Shown piece after piece: positions 7,706 to 15,906 of a DNA stretch of 33,947 bases. The notes beneath the pieces are model-generated. The model had not been told where the DNA came from and made no database searches. It worked only from the letters and a program-made list of their open reading frames with translations. Position 1 is the stretch's first letter. The number at the start of each line of letters is the position of its first letter. Position numbers and translations under genes: made by a program. Origin of the DNA: Hyphomicrobiales bacterium (GTDB taxonomy: Bacteria > Pseudomonadota > Alphaproteobacteria > Rhizobiales > Rhizobiaceae); assembly GCA_900473045.1 (NCBI GenBank), contig UCKS01000035.1:1-33947 (forward strand), given 5' to 3'.

Positions 7706-9294
7706 TGCTGTTCCACCGTTGTCTTAGTTGTAGTGCCGCCGGCCAGAGCAAGGAGCTCATGACGGTTTGTGTCTCTTGTATTTACGAGGGTGACGACTTT
7801 TCCGTCGCGAAGGACAAGGATGCGGTCTGAAAGTTCGAGTGCCTCATCCTCTTCCATGGTCGCGTAAAGCACGGATGTACCTGTTGCGGCTACGTTTCGG
7901 ATGAGGCGATACACATCTTGTTTTGCGCCCAGATCGATCCCTCGGGTGGGTTCATCAAGCAATACGAGACGCGGCTCGTTGATCAGCGCTCGCGCGAGCA
8001 AAACCTTTTGTTGGTTGCCGCCGCTGAGATTGCTGATTGGCTGATCAGGGCCTTGTGTGCGGATCGCTAGATCACGAATAAAGGATCTACAGAGTTCCTT
8101 GGATTTTTCGTGATTTACTACCGATCCCTTACGAGGGGCCCCGCGATGCCATCCAAGCAACATGTTTTCCAACACTGACAAATGCGGGACCAGACCGTCC
8201 TTCTGGCGCTCGGCCGAAACATAGGCAATCCCGCGCGATATTGAGTCACGCGGATTTCGTGGATGAAACCGAGTGCCGCCGAGTTCAACTGAGCCGTTAG
8301 TCAGCTCGGGCATAAACCCGTAGAGTGACTCTACGAATTCCGTTTTTCCAGAGCCTAGAGGACCGTACACGGCAACTATTTCGCCGGACTCGAGCTCGAG
8401 ATTGATCGGACCGACATCGCGTGGAGACTCGGCTGTCCGCGCACGGTTCCAATCGCGGAGACGGACTGCTGTCTCTCCTCGTCCTATTCGATCTTCACGG
8501 TCGACGTGTTTCGACGCCGCGAGCGCGTTGCCGAGCATGGCTCGGACAATGCTTGCCTGGTCCAGTTCGGATCTTGGCGCTTCCAGCGCAACGCGACCGT
8601 CCCGCAGAATTACTACTCTGTCACAGACCTTCAAAATCTCGTCCGTTCGGTGCGAAATGAAGATGATACCTGCACCCTGAGCAGCGAGTTCGCGCATACG
8701 CTCAAGTAGGAGACCTATTTCATCAGCGCCTAAAGCTGATGTCGATTCATCGAATACGAACACGCGGCTGCCGCTTGCGATGGCGCGTGCGATTTCCACT
8801 TGCTCCATCAGAGCGACGCCGCCCTGTCCCGCAAGTGGTAGCTTTGTGTCGATATCGAGTCCAAGTCGACGCATCGCGGCATCTGCTCGAGCGTACAGCT
8901 CTTTCCAGTTAATGACGCCGAAACGAGACGGCTCGATAGTGAGCATTACGTTCTCACCGATCGTCAACTGCGGAACGACAGCTCCCTCTTGGTGAACAAG
9001 TGCAACACCTGCATCATGAGCATCGCGAGCGTCGGCGAACGCCGCCAACTTGCCGTCACAAGTGACTGTTCCGCGATACGCGCCATGCGGAATTTCACCG
9101 ACGATCACTTTAGCGAGCGTACTTTTCCCTGCGCCGTTTGCTCCCATAAGACCGACGACTTCACCGGCCGATACATTGAAGCTGACATTGTTGAGAGCTC
9201 GGGTCGCGCCGAACTCGACGGTGATGCCATCGAGTTGTAACAACTCAATGGCACCGTGCTTGCTGGAGGACGCAAGCGCTACAGACAGATCCAC
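7702..9294 (-). CDS. Xylose-type ABC importer double ATP-binding protein
   Basis: A 530-residue protein with two fused ABC domains, as in XylG, RbsA and MglA. Domain 1 has Walker A GANGAGKST (51-59) and Walker B VFVFDESTSAL, but its signature region reads GGVALMEQVEIA where relatives have LSVGQQQMVEIA, so it is degenerate. Domain 2 has GPLGSGKTE as Walker A, with a canonical Lys where many sugar-importer paralogues have Arg, a perfect LSGGNQQK signature and Walker B LVLLDEPTRGID. It powers the importer with the permease at 6503 and the binding protein at 9305. The start is GTG with GGAG seven bases upstream, ten bases after the binding-protein stop. An operon with both neighbours is clear from spacing and overlap. 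Confidence 0.94.
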   Translation of the reverse strand: MDLSVALASSSKHGAIELLQLDGITVEFGATRALNNVSFNVSAGEVVGLMGANGAGKSTLAKVIVGEIPHGAYRGTVTCDGKLAAFADARDAHDAGVALVHQEGAVVPQLTIGENVMLTIEPSRFGVINWKELYARADAAMRRLGLDIDTKLPLAGQGGVALMEQVEIARAIASGSRVFVFDESTSALGADEIGLLLERMRELAAQGAGIIFISHRTDEILKVCDRVVILRDGRVALEAPRSELDQASIVRAMLGNALAASKHVDREDRIGRGETAVRLRDWNRARTAESPRDVGPINLELESGEIVAVYGPLGSGKTEFVESLYGFMPELTNGSVELGGTRFHPRNPRDSISRGIAYVSAERQKDGLVPHLSVLENMLLGWHRGAPRKGSVVNHEKSKELCRSFIRDLAIRTQGPDQPISNLSGGNQQKVLLARALINEPRLVLLDEPTRGIDLGAKQDVYRLIRNVAATGTSVLYATMEEDEALELSDRILVLRDGKVVTLVNTRDTNRHELLALAGGTTTKTTVEQQ

Positions 9295-9304
9295 TGGTCT
9301 ACTC

Positions 9305-10384
9305 CTACCCGGCCTTGAGCCCGATGTCTTCGGGCTTCAACCAGTCGGTCAGTTTGAGGAATTCGGGTAAAGTCTCTTTATTGACAACACGAGACTGAAT
9401 ACGCATTCCCGGTATTTTCTTTCCGCCGACATCAATGCTGTCATTGCTTTCGGGCGTCTCACCTTTGATAAGGGCGTGGGCCGCGTCGGCTGCAACACGC
9501 CCCATTTGGATGAGGTCTGTCCAAGCGCTCATCGCCATATTACCTTGAACGATCGCACGCGCACCTTCTGGCCAAACGTCTTCGCCGCAAATCCAGACTT
9601 TTCCGTTAAGTCCTTCATCTGTCAAGGCTTTAAGGGCACCAAGGGCAAGACCCTCTTCGTTCGCAACCACCGCCTGGATATCGTTGTTGTTTTTGGTCAG
9701 CGCATCTTCAATCTGCTTGAGTGCAGACTCGGGACGCCAATTATCGTGCCACTGGTGAGAGACGATTTTAATCTCACCGGAGTCGATGTAGGGTTTGAGG
9801 ACACGCAGCGCGCCTTCAGTTTTCTGACGGGCAACGTCGATACCTTCCGGTCCGCTGACGATAGCCCAGTTCCCTTTTTTCGCTTCTTTCAGCGCTTGTT
9901 TTGCCTGAAGCTCACCAACCAGGTAGTTGTCGCGTCCTGCCCAGTAATCAATAGCCGCTGACGGGATTACGTAATTATACGAGATGATCGGGATATCGGG
10001 AGAATCCTGCTTGACGCGCTCGACGATCTTGGCGCCCGACTCGACGTTCACCGGAATGATAATGAGCGCCTGAATGCCCTGCGAAAGCATCGCATCGATC
10101 TGGGAGTCTTGCGTGGCAACATCTTCGTTTGCGCCTTGGATGATGTAACGCAGACCGAGCTCCTTTGCCCGCGTCTCGAAATAATGGCGGTCATGGGGCC
10201 ATCGAAAAGCATCGAAGCTCGGGAAGCTGAAACCGACCAGCGGACCATCTTCAGCTCGAGCTGATAACGCACCAGCGCCCAAGGTCGCAGTTGCGGCACC
10301 ATAGGCGGCCGCGGTCTTCATAAATCCACGACGCGAGATGCGGCCATCGGCCAGCATCTTTGCCAGTGAGAATAGATCACTCAT
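9305..10384 (-). CDS. Xylose-type ABC transporter substrate-binding protein, Tat-exported
   Basis: A 359-residue periplasmic binding protein of the XylF-like type I fold. The signal is of the twin-arginine type: SRRGFMK at 17-23, a hydrophobic Ala/Gly-rich stretch, and a likely cleavage site after ARA44. XylF-like features include QGANEDVATQDSQIDAML, LIIIPVN, the DN..VGELQA segment, LKPYIDSGEIKIV, and W...WRPE.AL. The ATG at 10384 has an ideal GGAGG seven bases upstream; the frame runs further to 10462 but without support. First gene of the importer operon. Tat export suggests the protein folds in the cytoplasm before transport. The ligand is probably not a plain pentose, given the downstream amidase and the nearby oxygenase genes, but the residues that decide this cannot be judged by eye. 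Confidence 0.94.
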   Translation of the reverse strand: MSDLFSLAKMLADGRISRRGFMKTAAAYGAATATLGAGALSARAEDGPLVGFSFPSFDAFRWPHDRHYFETRAKELGLRYIIQGANEDVATQDSQIDAMLSQGIQALIIIPVNVESGAKIVERVKQDSPDIPIISYNYVIPSAAIDYWAGRDNYLVGELQAKQALKEAKKGNWAIVSGPEGIDVARQKTEGALRVLKPYIDSGEIKIVSHQWHDNWRPESALKQIEDALTKNNNDIQAVVANEEGLALGALKALTDEGLNGKVWICGEDVWPEGARAIVQGNMAMSAWTDLIQMGRVAADAAHALIKGETPESNDSIDVGGKKIPGMRIQSRVVNKETLPEFLKLTDWLKPEDIGLKAG

Positions 10385-10475
10385 TGAAAAACCTCCGGAA
10401 AGAAAATTTACGATAGGCGGCGAACCTTGCGGTTTTCTTCCCCTGTCGTTGTTCCCAATCAAACTGTCGTTGCAG

Positions 10476-10515
10476 CTGATTTATATAGAACATCCCATCT
10501 AAAAAAAATTGTCAA
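10476..10515 (-). promoter_or_regulatory. Promoter of the importer operon with a shared operator-like element
   Basis: On the minus strand a consensus -35 TTGACA (10515-10510) is followed by eight T residues and, 19 bases downstream, TTCTAT as a possible -10. The -10 lies inside the 18-base element ATGTTCTATATAAATCAG (10493-10476). That element is 16 of 18 identical to ACGTTCTATAAAAATCAG at 12620-12637, upstream of the divergent monooxygenase operon. The position over the -10 fits a repressor site. The exact -10 hexamer is uncertain because TATATA further along has a 22-base spacing. Confidence 0.55.
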
Positions 10516-10599
10516 GGATCTCATGCTGAATTATCGTCGCATTTAAGCAGAATAATCGGAAATCACTTTTGTGCACCGCACCTAAAGCAGGTTATGCTG

Positions 10600-11802
10600 C
10601 TAGAGCGAAGGGTTGGTAAGAGGCAACCGAAGGCGTGCGCGCCCGTGCTCCGTCGCGTTGACTTCCCAATTTATCGCGGTGTGCCGGGATGCTACAGCGA
10701 TATCACGATAAAAGCTCGCGATTAGGTTGGTTGCGTAGGCACCTCGCGCACCTATGAGGTCCCACACTACCTCTGAGGCTCGCCGAGCAAGTTGCCCCGC
10801 ATACGCTGAGTTTGAGCGGTAATTCGATCGCTCTATGGCGGAGTATGTGGAATCCGCGGCTGCGAATTCCATGATTTCCCGACAGTCTGCACGGATAAGC
10901 ATTTCGGCGGCCTGCAATGATGCCGAAACTTCACCCACGCGCATCTGATGAGTCGGGTAGCTAGCCGTGTCTTCGCTCGTCCTGAGCGCTTTCCGGTCTC
11001 GTGACTGGAAAAGGAAATTCTCGAACATCCCTTCAGCCATGCCGATCAGACAAGCCGCAGGTAAAATCCCGCTGATCATGTGAAGTGGCGGCCGGAAAAT
11101 AGCGTTACGATTCACGGCTTTACCGGGAAAATCGCCACCCTTCATATGTTTTATTGATAAACTGAGATGATCGGGGATGAAGAGGCCTTCCACTTTGACA
11201 TCGTGGCTGCCCGACCCATGCAGTCCGATCGGGTTCCAAGTGTCGATAATGGTCAGTGAGGAAGTTGGGACCAAAAAATATCGCTCCTCATCGGGGGCCG
11301 CTTCCTGCTCAACCATTCCGGAAAGTATGCACCAATCGGAAGGCTGCACGCCGCTGACAAACGGCCATTGTCCCGTCAGTTCGTAGCCGCCGTCGACTTG
11401 CCTGCCTTTGCCCAGGCGGGGGACAAGAATGCCACTGACGAGGTTTGTGGGATCCGCCCACACCTCCCTTTGAGCCTCCAATGGCCACCTGGCGATCATG
11501 TAATTGTGGAAAAGATATTGCGCCAGACACCAAGCTGTAGAAGGGCATCCGCTTGCCACGGGGATCAGAACGTCGATGAGGTGCTCCAGAGAACCTTCCG
11601 CACCGCCAAAATCTCCCGGTTGAAGGAGGCGTGCGAGACCCGAACGCCGCAGATCTTGACTCGTCGCTTCGGGCAAGCAGCGATTTCGCTCGGCCTCCCC
11701 TCCCCTTTCTCTAAGGGCTGGAATGAGGTTTCGCGCAGCATTAATCAGGGCTTGGCTATATACGCGCTTGCCCTTGAAATCGTCTGGATAAATGATTGTC
11801 AC
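10600..11802 (-). CDS. Group D flavin-dependent monooxygenase (acyl-CoA dehydrogenase fold), copy 1
   Basis: A 400-residue protein of the acyl-CoA dehydrogenase-like oxygenase group (HsaA, C2-HpaH, DszC, IacA type), which uses reduced FMN/FAD from a separate reductase to hydroxylate an aromatic, heterocyclic or similar substrate. Visible features are CPSTAW (86-91), the GQWPFVSG block (144-151) that contacts flavin in relatives, GLHGSGSHDV, and a C-terminal four-helix domain with RRASEVVWDLIGARGAY and SRHTAINWEVN. There is no acyl-CoA dehydrogenase catalytic Glu context, in line with an oxygenase. GTG start with AAGGAG eight bases upstream, 61 bases after the TetR gene on the same strand, so probably co-transcribed with it. 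The C-terminus LPLTNPSL mirrors LPLDNPTL of copy 2 (12657-13871), showing that the two are paralogues. Confidence 0.92.
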   Translation of the reverse strand: MTIIYPDDFKGKRVYSQALINAARNLIPALRERGGEAERNRCLPEATSQDLRRSGLARLLQPGDFGGAEGSLEHLIDVLIPVASGCPSTAWCLAQYLFHNYMIARWPLEAQREVWADPTNLVSGILVPRLGKGRQVDGGYELTGQWPFVSGVQPSDWCILSGMVEQEAAPDEERYFLVPTSSLTIIDTWNPIGLHGSGSHDVKVEGLFIPDHLSLSIKHMKGGDFPGKAVNRNAIFRPPLHMISGILPAACLIGMAEGMFENFLFQSRDRKALRTSEDTASYPTHQMRVGEVSASLQAAEMLIRADCREIMEFAAADSTYSAIERSNYRSNSAYAGQLARRASEVVWDLIGARGAYATNLIASFYRDIAVASRHTAINWEVNATEHGRARLRLPLTNPSL

Positions 11803-11863
11803 TAAGGCGCTCCTTGAGGTGACATGCTGGGCATACGGTAAGCTCGCAAGGCACCTAGTTCAT

Positions 11864-12502
11864 TCACGGCACTCGTCGCGCCTTGGCGGAAGGCTCAGAA
11901 TCAAGGGTTACGCCCAGATCTTGGCTCAACATATCGAGCAACAGCCTCCGGCAGCGGTCTGCGGGCATGTCTTGCGGATCAGCGACCATAAGAGTGCAAA
12001 GCCCAAACGACGTGCTTATGAATTTTACCGCAATATCTTCCGAGGCGCGAGTCGGTCGAAAATTGCGTTCTTCGACTCCAGCCTGAATCAGTCGAACGAC
12101 TATTTCGCTATAAAGCCGATGAACTTTCTGAACTTCTGCCTGCAACACGCGGTCGAATGGCATTTGGCCAAAAAGACTTACCCAGAATCGCCACTCCGGC
12201 ATTCCTGCTGGAGAAGGCTGACTGACGAAGTCGACAAGTGCGATTAGGCGATCTACCGCATCGCTGCGCCGATGTTCGAACTTGCTGAGTGCTTTGACGA
12301 ACTGAAGCGTTGCATCGTTGATCGCGTCTAGCGTCAACGCCCTTTTGTTGCTGAAATAATGGGTAATCACTCCAGAGGAAATGCCGGCGACATCGCTGAC
12401 CTCGCGGATCGTTAGGTCGCGCCAGTCATTGGTCGACAATATCTGGATAACAGCATCCATCACCTGTCGACGGCGAATTGCTTCCATCCCGAGTTTCGGC
12501 AT
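11864..12502 (-). CDS. TetR family transcriptional regulator
   Basis: A 212-residue regulator with the TetR N-terminal helix-turn-helix: RRRQVMDAVIQILS, then LTIREVSDVAGISSGVITHYF and SNKRAL, similar to BetI-type proteins. The C-terminal 150 residues are the variable ligand-binding helical domain. The ATG at 12502 is chosen because AGGA lies six bases upstream; the frame extends to 12553 without a signal. It is transcribed divergently from the monooxygenase operon at 12657, with the first monooxygenase gene downstream. A GAACGTTC palindrome (12517-12524) sits in its own leader and a near-palindrome (12611-12628) before the divergent gene, the usual layout for a local repressor. Its ligand is probably the pathway substrate or an intermediate (inference). 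Confidence 0.92.
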   Translation of the reverse strand: MPKLGMEAIRRRQVMDAVIQILSTNDWRDLTIREVSDVAGISSGVITHYFSNKRALTLDAINDATLQFVKALSKFEHRRSDAVDRLIALVDFVSQPSPAGMPEWRFWVSLFGQMPFDRVLQAEVQKVHRLYSEIVVRLIQAGVEERNFRPTRASEDIAVKFISTSFGLCTLMVADPQDMPADRCRRLLLDMLSQDLGVTLDSEPSAKARRVP

Positions 12503-12516
12503 TTTTTGTCCTTTCC

Positions 12517-12524
12517 GAACGTTC
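12517..12524. promoter_or_regulatory. Candidate TetR operator half in the tetR leader
   Basis: A perfect 8-base palindrome GAACGTTC lies 15 bases before the TetR start codon, just upstream of its ribosome binding site. It shares the ACGTTC core with the near-palindrome at 12611-12628. It is too short to be decisive alone. Confidence 0.4.
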
Positions 12525-12610
12525 ATTCTACTATAACAGCATCCACATTGCACCGCAACAGCACCAAATGTCTCGTTTCTGGGCTCGGATGGGGCTTGCG
12601 CTCGTTTTTA

Positions 12611-12637
12611 ATATAACGTACGTTCTATAAAAATCAG
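12611..12637. promoter_or_regulatory. Candidate TetR operator and shared element upstream of the monooxygenase operon
   Basis: ATATAACGTACGTTCTAT (12611-12628) is an 18-base near-palindrome with eight of nine base pairs matching, centred on GTAC. Its right arm runs into ACGTTCTATAAAAATCAG (12620-12637), which recurs at 10493-10476 before the importer operon with two differences. It lies 20-46 bases before the GTG start at 12657, overlapping any plausible -10 region, as expected for a repressor-controlled promoter. I cannot define the -35 hexamer with confidence. Confidence 0.55.
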
Positions 12638-12656
12638 ATCGAACGGGAGCGTAATC

Positions 12657-13871
12657 GTGATCAATCAAACCGCCTTGAAGAATGAAGAACTGCCGGTCAT
12701 CGAGCGTGCTGGGACCTCCGCCGAACTCATTGAGAGAGCCGAGGGACTTGCCCCTGCCCTCCGTGATCGTGCCATTGAGACCCAAGCGCTTAGGCAGCCA
12801 CCGGAAATAACTCGCCTCGATATCAAGCGAACCGGCATACATCGGCTGTTCCAGCCCGCTCGCTTCGGCGGTGCTGACGCGCCATTCCGGGTTGCTGTCG
12901 ACGTGATGAGGCCGCTCGGCCAGGCCTGTGGTTCCACTGCCTGGGCCATCGTGCAAAACATTTCTCATAACTCCATGATGTGCCGTTGGCCGGAACAGGC
13001 CCAGGAAGACGTTTGGAGAGAAGATCCGGCCGCCCTCCTCTCCGGAATCCTCATTCCAAATCTTGGCAAGGCGCGCCGGGTAGACGGAGGATACATTCTT
13101 TCGGGCCGATGGCCGTTCGTGAGTGGCGTGAGCCTCGCCGACTGGGCGATTTTCACCGCATTCACGAAGGGACCTAACGACGAAGAGGAAGACCGACATT
13201 TCCTCGTGCCTAAAAATGACTATCAAATTCTCGATACATGGTACGCCGTGGGTCTGAGGGGCTCCGCAAGCCATGATGTTGTGCTCGACGAAGTGTTTGT
13301 GCCGGAGCACCGCACGACAACAGGCGAGACGATGCGCGCACGCAAGCCTCTCTTTCCGGATGAAGCTATCAACATGCGCGCGCCCCTTTATTGTATGTTT
13401 GGCGTCTATATCGGCGGCACGGCTCTTGGGATTGCAGAGGGCGCGGTTAACACCTATCTCGACCAAGCCCGCACGCGGATTTCTCGCGTGACAGGGAAGG
13501 CCGTCAGTGATTTCAGCACTCAACACGTAAAGGTCGCTGAAGCTCTTTCATGCTTGCGAGCGGCGCGCCTGCTGATTTACGGCGCGTGCGAACAGATGAC
13601 AGAGATCCTCGAATCCGATCGGCTGCCGACGGACGAAGAGCGCGCACGTTGCCGGGCCGAAGCAACGTTTGCTGGACAGCTCGCAACTCGTGCTGTGAAC
13701 GTTGTTTGGGATGCTGCCGGTGGCGGGGCGATTTACGAACGCAATCCTCTATCTCGCTACTTCACGGACATGAGTGCCGCGAATCGCCACATCACTCAGA
13801 ACTGGGACGTCAGCGCGATTTCTCACGGCCGGACCGCTCTCGGTCTGCCGTTGGATAATCCGACGCTCTAA
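12657..13871 (+). CDS. Group D flavin-dependent monooxygenase (acyl-CoA dehydrogenase fold), copy 2
   Basis: A 404-residue paralogue of the protein at 10600-11802, from the same two-component oxygenase group. Shared landmarks are CGSTAW (91-96), GRWPFVSG (150-157), GLRGSASHDVVLDEVFVPEH, the C-terminal TRAVNVVWDAAGGGAIY, and NRHITQNWDVSAISHGR. It should hydroxylate a substrate with FMNH2 or FADH2 supplied by the reductase encoded immediately downstream. It starts with GTG, preceded by GGGAG seven bases away. First gene of a six-gene plus-strand operon (gaps 53-120 bases, each gene with its own ribosome binding site), divergent from tetR. The large open frame on the opposite strand across this gene is only a shadow. 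Whether the two oxygenases act in sequence or on different substrates cannot be read from the sequence. Confidence 0.93.
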   Translation: MINQTALKNEELPVIERAGTSAELIERAEGLAPALRDRAIETQALRQPPEITRLDIKRTGIHRLFQPARFGGADAPFRVAVDVMRPLGQACGSTAWAIVQNISHNSMMCRWPEQAQEDVWREDPAALLSGILIPNLGKARRVDGGYILSGRWPFVSGVSLADWAIFTAFTKGPNDEEEDRHFLVPKNDYQILDTWYAVGLRGSASHDVVLDEVFVPEHRTTTGETMRARKPLFPDEAINMRAPLYCMFGVYIGGTALGIAEGAVNTYLDQARTRISRVTGKAVSDFSTQHVKVAEALSCLRAARLLIYGACEQMTEILESDRLPTDEERARCRAEATFAGQLATRAVNVVWDAAGGGAIYERNPLSRYFTDMSAANRHITQNWDVSAISHGRTALGLPLDNPTL

Positions 13872-13935
13872 TAGCCGTTTGCGGTGCCGCGAGAGCGGCA
13901 CCCCATTCGTAACTCTTTTAGAAGGCATTACCGCG

Positions 13936-14475
13936 ATGACAACTCTTCTATCATCGACTGCCGAAAGCAATAACGACCTTCTGCGCAACCAATATGTGGC
14001 AGCCATGAGCCGGGTTCCGTTGAGCGTATCGGTGGTTGTGGCAGGGTCTCCCGATGAGAGAGTGGCTCTAACTGTCGGCACGTTTATTTCGGTGTCTGCC
14101 GATCCGCCCCTAGTGCTGGTCTCGGTTAAAGCCACAAGCCCAATCTGCGAGGCAGTCTTTGCGCACAGCCGCTTCTCCATCAACGTACTTTCTGCTCAGC
14201 AAGTGGAACATTCGGAGCGGTTTTCCGGGCGACCTCGTACAGGCCGCCCATACGACCTCGCTGCTGCGCAATGGGTTGGCAAACCAGGCGAGTGTCCACG
14301 CTATCTTGAGGGTGCTGTTGCGGCATTCGATTGCGAACTCGTGGAGGCACGCCCGGTGGCTTCGCACGTCTTGTTGATCGGCCGTGTCGAGGAGATCGTC
14401 TCGGGAGAACATCAACCGTTGGTCTATTGGTCGCGCTCTTATGGGTCTCCTTCACCTATCGTTCGTTCCGTTTGA
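13936..14475 (+). CDS. Flavin reductase (two-component monooxygenase reductase subunit)
   Basis: A 179-residue member of the flavin reductase-like FMN-binding family (HpaC, HsaB, DszD type). The family blocks are visible: the N-terminal S..P..V.VV segment, TVGTFISVSADPPLVLVSV (about 46-64), INVLS.QQ..HSERFSG, and a C-terminal LIGRVEEI followed by LVYW.R.Y. It reduces FMN or FAD with NAD(P)H and hands it to the oxygenases encoded next door. The start at 13936 is supported by GAAGG ten bases upstream and by the family length; the frame extends upstream to 13774, overlapping the oxygenase gene, but that part is not reductase-like. Only one reductase gene is present for two oxygenases, so both may depend on it. 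Confidence 0.93.
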   Translation: MTTLLSSTAESNNDLLRNQYVAAMSRVPLSVSVVVAGSPDERVALTVGTFISVSADPPLVLVSVKATSPICEAVFAHSRFSINVLSAQQVEHSERFSGRPRTGRPYDLAAAQWVGKPGECPRYLEGAVAAFDCELVEARPVASHVLLIGRVEEIVSGEHQPLVYWSRSYGSPSPIVRSV

Positions 14476-14589
14476 GTGTACCAAATGGACGCTGTGGGCT
14501 CTCGCCCATTCCTCTCAACTCTAGCTCAGGCAAGGTCTGCGTTAGCACACGACCCTTGTAGAGCCAAAATATATATGGGGATCTCAAAA

Positions 14590-15786
14590 ATGTCCGCTTC
14601 GCCAGCTTTCAATCTACAGCCCTTGCCCTTTAATGCAGCGCTATTGGACCAGCTCCTCGAAGAGGCCGGGATAGATATCTTGGTCGTGACGTCCAAGCAT
14701 AACATCCAATACCTGCTTGGCGGATATCGCTTCTTCTTTTTCGACTACATGGACGCTGTTGCGTTAAGCCGTTATCTGCCGATCCTAATCTATCAAAAAG
14801 GAAAACCGGAAAACAGCGCCTACTTTGGTGCTGCCTTGGAGAATTTCGAAAAGCTTCTCGGTAAATTTTGGACACCTGTTACGCAGACGGTGACCTGGAC
14901 CAGCCTGGACGCTATCGCGCTAGCGGTGGCGCACATCAAAAAGATTGGTGGTTCGTCTTCGGTAATTGGCGTTGAGAAGTCTTTCCTCCCGATGGATAGC
15001 GGGCAGGTGTTGCAAGACAGTGGATATCGCATTGCTGATGCGAATTTCGTGCTTGAGCGCCTCCGCCTCGTTAAAACTAGTGAGGAATTGGTTTTTCTAC
15101 GTGAGGCGTCCGAGCGCGTTGTTGCTTCGATGAAGGCCACCTTCGATTATTGTGCTCCTGGGATGACGAAGAATGATCTGGTGACAAAAATCCGCAAAGA
15201 AGAGGTCAATCGCGACCTGAAATTCGAATATTGTTGGCCGACGGCTGGTGCCGACCTGAACAGATCTCCGTCTAATCAAGTTCTGAAACAGGGCGACATT
15301 ATCTCGCTGGATTCTGCCGGAAATTTCCACGGTTATATAGGCGATTTGTGCCGCATGGGGATTCTAGGTGAGCCGGACACAGAGTTGGAAGATCTCCTCG
15401 GATTAATCACCCACATTCAAGACGAGGCGCGCAAGCCCATCCGAGCTGGGGCTCGTGGCGGCGAAATCTTCACCGTGCCAGATGAGATCATCGATAAGTC
15501 ACCTCATAAACCGTACATGGAGTTTCTCGCCCATGGCATGGGTCTTGTCAGCCACGAGGGCCCACGCCTCACAGGTACGGGACCAGTTCCCTATGATGGC
15601 TATGACGAACATCGTCCTCTTCAGGCCGGGATGGTCGTGTCGATAGAGACGGCGATCAAGCATCCTAAGCGAGGATACATAAAACTCGAGGAAACCGTCG
15701 TGGTGACGGAGACCGGCTGCGAGGGTTTTGGCGATGATTTCCGAGGATGGAACCGCGCCAATGTCAGTGGCGCTGAGCCGTGCTGA
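14590..15786 (+). CDS. M24 family metallohydrolase (Xaa-Pro peptidase/creatinase fold)
   Basis: A 398-residue two-domain protein: a creatinase N-terminal domain (about 15-155) and a pita-bread M24 domain (about 165-385). All five dinuclear metal ligands of the peptidase branch are present: Asp241 (SLDSAG), Asp252 (IGDLCRMG), His315 (AHGMG), Glu353 (SIETAIK) and Glu367 (KLEETVVVT). It is therefore likely a metal-dependent hydrolase of a peptide-like or other C-N bond, not metal-free creatinase. The ATG at 14590 has GGGGA eight bases before it; an upstream ATG (14575) and GTG (14476) are less likely. In this oxygenase operon it may hydrolyse an amide or ring-opened nitrogen compound instead of a dipeptide, as ectoine hydrolase of the same fold does; this is inference. 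Confidence 0.9.
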   Translation: MSASPAFNLQPLPFNAALLDQLLEEAGIDILVVTSKHNIQYLLGGYRFFFFDYMDAVALSRYLPILIYQKGKPENSAYFGAALENFEKLLGKFWTPVTQTVTWTSLDAIALAVAHIKKIGGSSSVIGVEKSFLPMDSGQVLQDSGYRIADANFVLERLRLVKTSEELVFLREASERVVASMKATFDYCAPGMTKNDLVTKIRKEEVNRDLKFEYCWPTAGADLNRSPSNQVLKQGDIISLDSAGNFHGYIGDLCRMGILGEPDTELEDLLGLITHIQDEARKPIRAGARGGEIFTVPDEIIDKSPHKPYMEFLAHGMGLVSHEGPRLTGTGPVPYDGYDEHRPLQAGMVVSIETAIKHPKRGYIKLEETVVVTETGCEGFGDDFRGWNRANVSGAEPC

Positions 15787-15906
15787 CCTGCGCTGCGCGG
15801 AAATTTTGATAACTGAAAATTTCGTTGAGTGGACCGCGGACGACGAACTCGTCCCCGCTCTCACTCAACAGAGTATCGCGGATAACGCCGCATTATGGAG
15901 ACGAGC

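Noticed and set aside
6503..10384. Calling the importer a xylose transporter xylFGH
   Set aside because: The proteins are xylose-type in fold, but no pentose catabolic gene is nearby and the context is oxygenases and an amidase, so I give no gene symbols.
12531..13526. A 331-residue open frame on the minus strand across the second monooxygenase gene
   Set aside because: It has no ribosome binding site or recognisable domain and lies fully opposite a convincing gene; it is a codon-bias shadow.
13774..13935. N-terminal extension of the flavin reductase frame
   Set aside because: It overlaps the upstream oxygenase gene, is not reductase-like, and an internal ATG at 13936 has a ribosome binding site and gives the family length.
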